A stretch of 64,000 bases of DNA from Endocalyx cinctus (lineage: Eukaryota > Ascomycota > Sordariomycetes > Amphisphaeriales > Apiosporaceae), in the NCBI GenBank assembly GCA_001600455.1, contig BCKC01000006.1:2914001-2978000 (forward strand). Reading direction: 5' to 3'. Below are positions 56,120 to 64,000 of this stretch, in pieces. Position numbers and translations under genes: made by a program. Positions within the stretch are counted from its first letter, which is position 1, and every line of letters begins with the position of its first letter. The notes beneath the pieces are model-generated. The model ran no database searches. It saw only the letters and a program-made list of their open reading frames with translations, and was not told where the DNA came from.

Positions 56120-56473
56120 TTGCTTCTGGATGGGGAAATTCTTGGCCTATTGGGTCCTATCACGACTACGGAATAGTAAGACATCATCAAATTTGGACCC
56201 ATACATGACAAAGACTGGAATTTTACAGTGAAACGCTAAATTACCTATCGTGCACAAAGTGGAGGCCAATAATTAACTACTTAGCGCAGCTTCAATTTTC
56301 TCGATAAGAATCGGTACCATATCGTAGATAAAGTCTTCACTTTGTTAACCATGATGATAATCATATTCCAATCACCCGCTACACAAAAATATCCCTTAGA
56401 TATTTCATGTTCAAGCTTCTAAACCTCCAATTCAGTCCACTTTCAGGCAGAGATAGAAAGAAAAGGCAATCCC
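56120..56473. other. Intergenic
   Basis: Between the tRNA and the 3' end of the small secreted-protein gene. Nothing recognised. Confidence 0.5.
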
Positions 56474-57271
56474 TTAGACAGCTCCCAACAGGCCGAGACC
56501 CACCGCCTTCAGAAGCTCGTTGACGATGGCCGTCACAGCGAAGAGTAGGCCCGCAACGACCAAGTCGAGACACTTGAGAAGATCGACTAGCGCTAGGACG
56601 AGAGGCGTGACGTAGATCAAGATGCATCCTATTTTTCGATTCATTAGCACTATTATTCCTATTTCTTCTCGGATTGATGGAGGGAAATTTGCGGAAAGAC
56701 GAGCAAAATTAATTACGCACCAAGACCGAGCTTCCAGATGATGAACTTCACCGTGCACAGCAATTCCCAGATGATAATAGTGATGGTGGTGAAGATGCAG
56801 TTCTTGCCGCAACCGCCGGTTCGGGGCTCGGAGAAGGATCGCTTGCTGAACTTCTTGGTCTCGGCGGTGAGGAGGTCGGTGATGATCGCCATCTGAGGCG
56901 CCATCGACTCTCCGGCCGCCGTGGCTTCCTCTTCTGTAACAGTCTCGGGCGCAGCGTTGACGGTCGCGTCTATATTGTTTTCTTAGGGTCAGTCATTGCT
57001 CATTGATTTTTTTACTTCCATTTTTGAATGTGGTTGCGAAAGAAACAACGAAGAGGGACGGGGAGATTTGGGGATAATAGATAAACGTACTCATGATGGC
57101 GGTCTGCTCTTGGATGTTAGCTAGAAGCGTAGTCAAGCTCGTCTGGAGGTCGTCGAACGTCTCCTCATCCTGGCGCTTCTCGATGGCCTGACCGGCGTGT
57201 GCGATGGGGTTGGCGATGGTACTGGCGATGAAGCCGCCAAGGGCGAACAGTGTGAGGAATGCAGCCTTCAT
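56474..57271 (-). CDS. Small secreted protein with hydrophobic C-terminus
   Basis: Three exons give about 180 aa. Exon 1 encodes a signal peptide (MKAAFLTLFALGGFIAST) and a propeptide ending IEKR, a Kex2-type site, then QDEETFDDLQTSL. Exon 2 (from about 56970) is acidic, EEEATAAGES, then turns hydrophobic with a GGCGKNC motif and IFTTITIIIWELLC. Exon 3 is almost entirely apolar (VLALVDLLKCLDLVVAGLLF). After cleavage the protein may insert in a membrane or wall layer. Introns have donors GTACGT and GTGCGT and keep frame. No known family. CATAAATA (minus strand, about 57390) may be its TATA element. Confidence 0.8.
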
Positions 57272-58892
57272 TTTGGCGAAGGTGGAACGAGCTTGCTAAG
57301 AGGCTAGGTAATGGGGCTTAGGACTGATGATGCTGATGAGGGGTGAGAGACAGAGGAATAGCTCGACTTGACGGCTTACAAGCCTCTATTTATGCTTTTT
57401 CGAGCTGCCCTCTTCTCTCTTCCTCCATCTATTCATCTTAGGCAGATAGCTTCTCGATCCTCAAACTTCACATACTGAATTTTCTTTCTTTTAGATACAC
57501 CAGCGACTTTTCCGATCCTCGTTGCCATCTAATCTACCGCCTGGTATCTGATATCTGATACCTTCCTGTCTCTTCTCTTGAACGTACCTGCGTGCGTGCG
57601 GTCACCGTAACTATGACGTCGATCTTTTAATTAAGAGAGTATTATCTGAATATCGTTTCATTTCAATCCGACTCTGTGGCATGCATAATACCTTCTATTA
57701 TAAGGTATGTCGATCGAGAATATTGGTGTCTACAGACTTAAATCGAATGAGTTAATTAGCTTATCCAGGAACTAGGAGCCGGTCGTTCCATGTTCATCTA
57801 ATCATATTTATAGGCATTCGTACTTCACTAAGAATAATCATGTAGGCGAATGATATTTCCTTGACTTGACTAACGCTCATACACCAACACTAGGACGGGA
57901 TAATAGTACATGCATGATAATATGCAAGTTCTCGTCCGAGAAAATATCACACGGTAGTCACATGAACCTATACATATAGATTACCAAACTCCTTTCCTTG
58001 GTTACCCCTTTATACCCCTGCTATTGAACATAGATGGTATCTAGGCAAGTCAACGTGGAAGATTCTCTTTCAAAGAGGTAATATAGGCGTGTACCTGACG
58101 ATCAATAATATCTAGGTTATTGGAACACGGTAAATATAATGATAAGTACTATTGATCATTTAATTCTCATAAATCTCAACTCTTTTTTTTTTTCGATAAT
58201 TAATAGTTCATGGTCTATTATTGTATCATTACCCCGGAATAGGCCCTAGTCACTTCACGGATTATCTCTATTCATCCGGGTCACTACATCTTATATAACC
58301 GGGAAACAAGTAACTCGGCCGGGTAACGCGCTTGCTTTCGCCAATAATTTTACTTTATCCAGGTCAGCTGAGGTTGCACGGCCGATACTCGTACGACCTG
58401 ATAACCCCTCCCCCTATTTACTCACATGCCGCATAAGCACGATTGATAGTGTCGGCTATCTAGAAAGAGAACCAAAGAGCCGCGAATAATTTATAGAGTT
58501 GCATCGATTGATATTGGATTTTTGCGCGATGACTAATTTATCCAGTCCTTGTTGGTTTGATTCTGTACGATATGGAGAAAACTATATTAAGCACCGATAT
58601 GAAGTACCGTTTATAAATATGGTTAGAACGTGGTTATAGATAGGGTCTACCTAATTAATTGTCATTCGTTTGATGGTTAGGTAATTTACTGCCCGTTTCG
58701 TCACCGTGATCTCGATCCATCTATCTACGTATTTATGTTATCAGAGGAAGATAAAAATAATTTTAATAGTGCAAAGAGCTTAGGGTCTCCTGAAGGAAAA
58801 TCAGTAAAAAAGAAAAAGGCCCTGGTTAGATTATTGGGTTGCCTAATCGAACTTGATTTCTCATCAAAAGTTTTAACAGATACCGAAGGAAG
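57272..58892. other. Intergenic
   Basis: About 1.6 kb with the promoter of the secreted protein. The rest is AT-rich; the short frame at 58735-58938 has no domain. Confidence 0.5.
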
Positions 58893-59205
58893 TCAGTCGT
58901 TAACCCATATCAGATCTGCTCCCCTATTGCGCAAATAATATCTGGTGATTCTGGATTTGCTTTCAAGTGAAGTTGTTGAAAGATACCAAAAGGCAATAAA
59001 TTTTAGGTAATTAGCTATCTTAGCTGACCATAGATGCATGAACCAGCCGGCTGATCCCGAAGAGACTACTCTACCGCCAGGCGAGAACGTTACGGACCCG
59101 ATTATCTCGCTGTTCTTGAGTGTGAGGACTTGCTGCCCCACGTCCGCTTCGGCTGACCAGATCTGAATCGTCTTGTTCTCTGACCCTAAAGCCACTGATT
59201 TGCTA
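58893..59205 (-). pseudogene. WD40-repeat fragment
   Basis: The translation contains SVALGSENKTIQIWSAEADV, then VTFSPGGRVVSSGSAGWFMHLWSA, two consecutive WD40 repeats (GS..TI.IW and FSP.G..V.SGS). The frame stops soon after and neither side continues into further repeats. It is probably the leftover C-terminus of a NACHT/HET-E-like or other WD40 gene; no intact partner is in the window. Confidence 0.6.
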
Positions 59206-59525
59206 TTGTGCTAGAATGCTATAGAATGAACAATTTCGGAAGAGTTCCACTAACTACACCTTACTTGGATAATTGTCTCTAGCTTGACGAGGTTTAAAAC
59301 CACTTATGCGACTGACAAGGATTGAAGAATTTGGAGTGCTTTTTGAATTGATACTATGCAACTAGTATGATTACCGAAAAAAGTCATTACATGAGCATCC
59401 CACGTGTGATATTTCTTTTTTCAACCAAAAACCAAACAGTGACATGTTAGTTAATTGGCATTTTCCCACATAACCACAAACTAGACCTGTGCCGATCTTG
59501 TCCTGGGGTGCATCTCAACCCGTAA
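59206..59525. other. Intergenic
   Basis: Short spacer between the WD40 relic and the EthD gene. Nothing recognised. Confidence 0.5.
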
Positions 59526-59945
59526 TTAATCCCTTTTCGAGACAATAGTCTCTTCGATGATGGACACAATCGCTCGCGACCGATCCAGAAACCTCTCCTC
59601 GTCTTCCCCGATCTTAGCGGCGAAGTCGGGGTTCTGCCACAAGCCGAGAAAATTGTTCATATGAGCGTCGTCTTCGAAAAGAACCTGGACCACGGCGTCG
59701 TAGTCGACGTCCGCTTGGGATCCCATCACGACCGTCGCGGGCGTGGTGGGGTTTCGCGCCGTGTTCTTCTCGTCGGCCTGTCCCGTCTCGGTCCGGTGGA
59801 TGTAGCGTCGCACGTGCGAGACCGGGAAGAGCGGGCCGGCGAGCTCGCGTATGAGCGGCACGTGCTTGTTTTCATAGTGCTCCTTGAAGGCTGCCGGTGT
59901 CATGCCGGGTTTACGATAAAAAATGGCGTGGAGTGATCGAGTCAT
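59526..59945 (-). CDS. EthD-domain protein
   Basis: Single exon, 139 aa. HAIFYRKPGMTPAAFKEHYE and NKHVPLIRELAG form the start of the EthD fold (dimeric alpha-beta barrel), and YDAVVQVLFEDDAHMNNFL and a basic Phe-rich end complete it. The first line, with Lys/Arg-x-Pro-Gly-x-Thr-x-x-x-Phe, is diagnostic. EthD proteins help ether degradation in bacteria; in fungi the fold also serves decarboxylases and cyclases of aromatic polyketide pathways. No such pathway is next to it, so the role is open. Confidence 0.9.
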   Translation of the reverse strand: MTRSLHAIFYRKPGMTPAAFKEHYENKHVPLIRELAGPLFPVSHVRRYIHRTETGQADEKNTARNPTTPATVVMGSQADVDYDAVVQVLFEDDAHMNNFLGLWQNPDFAAKIGEDEERFLDRSRAIVSIIEETIVSKRD

Positions 59946-61047
59946 GGCGAGTGTGTGTATTATTAATAGACAAAATCTGGTTGCCGGAAGTTGATGCGTA
60001 GGTTATATAAGCCTAACTTGGCGTATGGTACTTTATAGTAGTACTTAGATATGAATAAGTGATTAAGAGGATATGAAAAGTAAGGGTTATTACGGTTACT
60101 TTCGTAGCAGGAGTAAAAGTAGAAGTGTTGGAGAAATTGCTGGAATTGATTATCTAGGTGTTAACTACAGCTAAATAAAGCGGTGGTGGCCCAGGCGGTC
60201 CACTCTTTTGATTATTTATATGGTTTGATAAGAGTTTGAACAATGCAGCTTAGGTGAGACGGCAAGGAACAAAAAGTAGAGGTGATGTATATATAATTTA
60301 CACCTCAATGGTGTTGATGATCCATGTAGATATTCTCCACAGGTAGGAGCTTTTCTGAAAATACTTTGTCGTGGATACCTGCTAGCGGCCGCGTACAACG
60401 CTTATAGGATGCGAAATACCGGATCGATCGTTCCAACGCCAACAAGGCAGCAAAGGAGACAATAATCAGCAAGTTGCAGGGATAAACATGATATACCACT
60501 CCATCCTCTCCACCGCCAATAAATATCTGAAAGGACGATCAGAACCCCGCTACCCCGCCTGCCCGCCTGCTCCCACTCTAAAATCCATGCTCGTATAACA
60601 CAGCCAATCCCTGATACGCCGTACATCCGTCGTATGTGGTTAATAATAGATACCTTTGACTTGCACACGTAAGAAAAATGTTCGGAGTATATCTGCTCGG
60701 CCGAAAGCAGTCTAACTCTGCAAGGGGTCAATGACATTGAAGATAGAAGGTGTTCATGATGTACCATGACATCTTGTATGAAAAATTATTAATAACGTTG
60801 ATCTTATTATCACGGGGAAAGTCTACATTCAAAAGGTTTTTGGTATTCAATTATGAACTATTCGAATTACTGGTCAATTACCATTCCAGAAAGGCCGGTA
60901 CGGCTAGTCACGCATACTATATCGCAAAATTAACATGTATTTTTTGTAGTATATACGAACCAAATTATCATAGCTACCAAATTCCACTCTAAATACCTGT
61001 CTAGATGTTAATAATCAAAATGGCAATGCAGGAGTAGCCTAAGGTTG

Positions 61048-61063
61048 GATCAGGGTTAGGGTT
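61048..61063 (+). repeat. Interstitial telomere-like motif
   Basis: AGGGTTAGGGTTAG is about two units of the fungal TTAGGG telomere repeat. Too short to mean a chromosome end or a fusion. Confidence 0.5.
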
Positions 61064-62778
61064 AGCTGGATCGACTAGTACTCAAACGATTTATTGGCTA
61101 CCTACTACGATAGAAGCTCTTCGACTAATTGTCTCTAAACGCTTATACTTGCCCTCCCAGTGGAGCTAGATAGGTAGAGGTCTCCAGCTTGTATAAAGTA
61201 TTCACAGAGCATTCAGATCAAGGTATTAGAGAAATATGTAGAAGGGATTGGTGATACGAAACGCTACCTAAGGAAAGAGGATATTTATATATCTGAGCTA
61301 GATTCGAGACCCAATACCTGGTACGCTATTATAACCTTAGCTCCTGTATACGCGGTCTTCCTCTTAATTATGATACGATTCGAAATTCTTTTTCCCTCTC
61401 TAAGCTGTCTTCGCTTTTCTTTGTGACTCATCTCTGTTCCCTCCTCTATGTCTATTCTATTTCTTGCTCCAGTTTCCTGTCACATCTGATACTTTTCACC
61501 GCTAATTCATTACTAGTTAATAGATTAGTGGTATAGAAGCTATCATCACGGGGAAAATTAAAACATGTGAGATTTTTATAGCGAGTAAGTATGATCATTT
61601 ACGGTAACGGTAAAGTGGCTTACCCATCAATGTAGATACATAGACTAGCCAGAAGCAGTATCATTGCGAGTCCTTTTGTCCTTTTGCGCGAGTAATTAGA
61701 GGAGAAAGGTGGAATAATAAATCACGGCATGATTATTACGCAGCACCGATAGGATAATCGCGTCGATCGTCCTTGTTTACGATATTCGCGTCGAGTAACG
61801 TCTAATGACTTTCTTTCTATGAGAAACTCTCGCGTTTCACTCTACTTATCTCCTTATACATATAAATCCAACACGGTTTGTCGACGACTTTCGACAACGA
61901 CAGCACAAGACAAGTGAACCGAAAGGTATTCTTGATATTCTTACCCCTTTTTGATGCCTCACAGGTCCCACTATCCGGCTTGTAGTCTCCGCGGCTACTC
62001 TTGGTGATCTATATAATAACTTTGGCCCCATTTTAGATGACACCGAGTTTGGTGCTGATAATCGCGACCCTGTTTAGGTCGTAATTCTTCTTGTCGGCAG
62101 TTCTCGCCCTGTTGGTGCTGAGTTTACAATCCCGTTCGGTTGGGTATGAAATTTAAATCAAGAGACTGGAAATATCTACCAAAATTATAGAGCTAGGAGT
62201 TTTCATTAACTTGCAGGTTTGAGAGCAGTCGTGCGAGGCCACAGGTATATGAACTGTGTAATTAGTGGCATTTTACACATGTAGCTGTTGGTAAAAGTTT
62301 ATATGTAGAATTGATCGGTCTTGCGGTTTTCCCATGTACGTGGGGAGTAAATAATTTGCACTTATTACGCAATAGCGAATGAGTATCTTACTGAGTGTTG
62401 TAATTGTAACATCTCTCTATTTACTTTTTTATATAGAGAAAGTAATTATCAAACACTAAAGTACTTAATAGATTGAACATCTTGAGCCCAAGCTCTGGGA
62501 ACATTCACAAAGATAAGACTCAAGGTGACTCATGATTTCTATGCACAGTGATTGGAAAGGATAGATATCTGTAGGAGTAAAAAATATACCAGTCAGTATA
62601 TTTGTCATCACCTTAAATGACTGAGACGGAAAATTGCCCTTCCGTAATACTTACAGATGTAGATGACTGTCTTTATTCTCAATCCAGCGCGTTAAACACC
62701 TAAGTTATGCCTTGGTTATAAATAGAGCATCTGCTACTCCTAAGCGATATCATTTTCTTCTTGAATAAAAAACCAAAA

Positions 62779-62782
62779 NAAN
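62779..62782. other. Ambiguous bases
   Basis: Two N in an A-rich stretch (AAAANAANAATC), next to a second A run. They mark uncertain assembly. Confidence 0.95.
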
Positions 62783-63394
62783 AATCTCAGTTAGGGGCCA
62801 AAAAAAAAAAAAAAAAAAGAAGAAGAAAGGCTTCATAACTTAGGAGTGTATACTAATACTCTGCTTACATCTCATCCTATTACACATATTTCATTCACAA
62901 ACAATAACAAAGGGTTTGGAGAGGCCCTTTAAGAGAATGACGATAGAAGCTGGAATATTCAATATAGCTATATACTTACCTAAGTTTACACAGGCTGTCC
63001 TATTAAATGACTTAACCGACATTAATTTAACCACCCATTAAAAGATAAATTGGAAGCATATACGTGTGATTCTTAGATTTCATATAACTAAAGGTTTATT
63101 TAATAATACCATTGTTCCTGCATTAGTACTGCTCAATACCATTCAGTTGCTTAACATATTGAAGTTTTATAAAATGTATTCTCTGCCTTTGTTTATTAGC
63201 CCCGCCAATTAGTGAATTAAGCATGTATCAAACCAAGTAAATAAAATCATCGCGTCGCGTGTCATACCTTCACGTGTCATACCGTCGTGTGTTGATACAA
63301 TTGAGCCAACCTAGACCGCAATTCTACTTATTTGCGAAATTTGTTCTTTACCTGCACCCAACTCGATGATACCATACCACTACCAGAAGAAACC

Positions 63395-63402
63395 TATAAA
63401 TA
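63395..63402 (+). promoter_or_regulatory. Candidate TATA box
   Basis: TATAAATA about 220 nt upstream of the zinc-finger ATG at 63617. Confidence 0.4.
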
Positions 63403-63616
63403 TATCTAAAGCTGAAGCCGATCCATTTTTCCTCCCCACCCTAGACATAACGAAGACCTTCTGAATTGGATTTATACCGTCCAAATTCCGGTACCACCCC
63501 CCTTGAAAGATTGAAATATCTAATGATAGTTTTGCTAACTTTGTCACTATCAGAATATCAATCTCCTCTACCACCATACATCCACAACTTCTCGAACATA
63601 TCAAGCATTTCCCGAG

Positions 63617-64000
63617 ATGTCTTCATCAGCCGCTTCTACACACCAGGTCCAGCCCAACGGCCAAGGAGAACGTTTTGCCTGTTTCGAATGTGGAAAAGAG
63701 TTCTCCGGAAAAGCCAGTCTTCAACTACACGAAGACTCGGTTCACGTCGGGCTTGTCTGCCACTGGCGAGGGTGTGGTACGACATTGGAAACCCACCAAC
63801 AGCACCATGAACACCTCCGAGACCATAATCGAGAAGCCGCAGCGGCAGCAGGCTTGCGCGGCAATAGGGCGAGAGTCTGTTTTTACGAGCTGGGATGTCG
63901 GGAGCGCTTTAACACTTGGGAAAAGTTGCACCGACATCTTCGATGCCATGCCGTAAAGCAACGTCGTGAAGTGGAGAACGTTGTCGAAAACGCTCTCAGG
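63617..64000 (+). CDS. C2H2 zinc-finger protein, 3'-truncated by window end
   Basis: An open frame starts at the ATG at 63617 (MSSSAASTHQVQPNG) and runs without a stop for 128 codons to the last base. It encodes three C2H2-like fingers: FACFECGKEFSGKASLQLHE with C-x2-C-x12-H-x4-H, then CHWRGCGTTLETHQQHHEHL (C-x4-C), then CFYELGCRERFNTWEKLHRH with C-x5-C and a final CH. Polar Ala-rich linkers separate them. The fingers suggest nucleic-acid binding, probably a transcription factor. The C-terminal part lies beyond the window. Confidence 0.8.
   Translation, partial: MSSSAASTHQVQPNGQGERFACFECGKEFSGKASLQLHEDSVHVGLVCHWRGCGTTLETHQQHHEHLRDHNREAAAAAGLRGNRARVCFYELGCRERFNTWEKLHRHLRCHAVKQRREVENVVENALR

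Larger units (their letters stand above)
59946..63616. other. Long gene-free AT-rich region
   Basis: About 3.7 kb. It contains a short interstitial telomere-like motif (61048-61063), two ambiguous bases (62779 and 62782) and an A run at 62801-62818. The stretch 61860-62160 has frame-broken protein-like words but no identifiable family. The TATA box at 63395 belongs to the following gene. Confidence 0.5.

Noticed and set aside
61048..61063. Telomere-like TTAGGG units
   Set aside because: Only about two units; no array, so no chromosome end.
61860..62160. Protein-like words on the plus strand broken by stops
   Set aside because: No family recognised and no intron set that joins them; too weak for a pseudogene call.

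Overview
The window is nuclear DNA of a filamentous ascomycete (Pezizomycotina). The signs are short GT-AG introns of about 45-130 nt that split genes at conserved codons, a HET-domain protein, fungal P450s, Zn2Cys6 and AflR-type regulators, UstYa-type (DUF3328) proteins, a eukaryotic tRNA-Gly gene, and AT-rich gene-poor spacers with decayed gene relics. No species can be named from this sequence. I see no intact transposon, plasmid, virus or CRISPR array.

Layout. 0-9 kb: two tandem minus-strand P450 genes (the first cut by the window start and carrying a one-base frameshift in a homopolymer), a decayed rhodopsin/PTH11-like membrane gene and a HET-domain gene. 10-14 kb: two tandem paralogues of a CGHxYRYWWG/CPQC protein family. 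15-23 kb: homogentisate 1,2-dioxygenase, a PF01494-type FAD monooxygenase, a DAO-type FAD oxidoreductase and a small Cys-rich protein. 26-33 kb: a secreted alpha/beta hydrolase, an aldo-keto reductase and a four-domain rhodanese protein.

33-48 kb is the most interesting block. It holds an AusD-like methyltransferase, a UstYa-family protein, an EamA (DMT) transporter, a prolyl 4-hydroxylase-type dioxygenase, a second UstYa protein (with a GC-AG intron), a third protein with two HxxHC motifs, a secreted-peptide gene that appears to be built from six consecutive 3-nt micro-exons, and an AflR-type Zn2Cys6 regulator. This looks like a specialised-metabolite locus, possibly of the ribosomal-peptide (UstYa/dikaritin-like) kind, with the micro-exon peptide as a candidate secreted effector or precursor. 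That functional link is inference.

48-64 kb: an intronless TPR protein, a Dal5-type MFS transporter divergent from a TauD-type dioxygenase (likely a shared promoter and one uptake/catabolism module), tRNA-Gly(GCC), a small secreted protein, a WD40 relic, an EthD-domain protein, a long gene-free stretch, and the start of a C2H2 zinc-finger gene cut by the window end.

Start codons were set at ATG, because several of the longest open frames begin at TTG or GTG. Exon joins are my reading of splice signals and reading frames, not transcript evidence.
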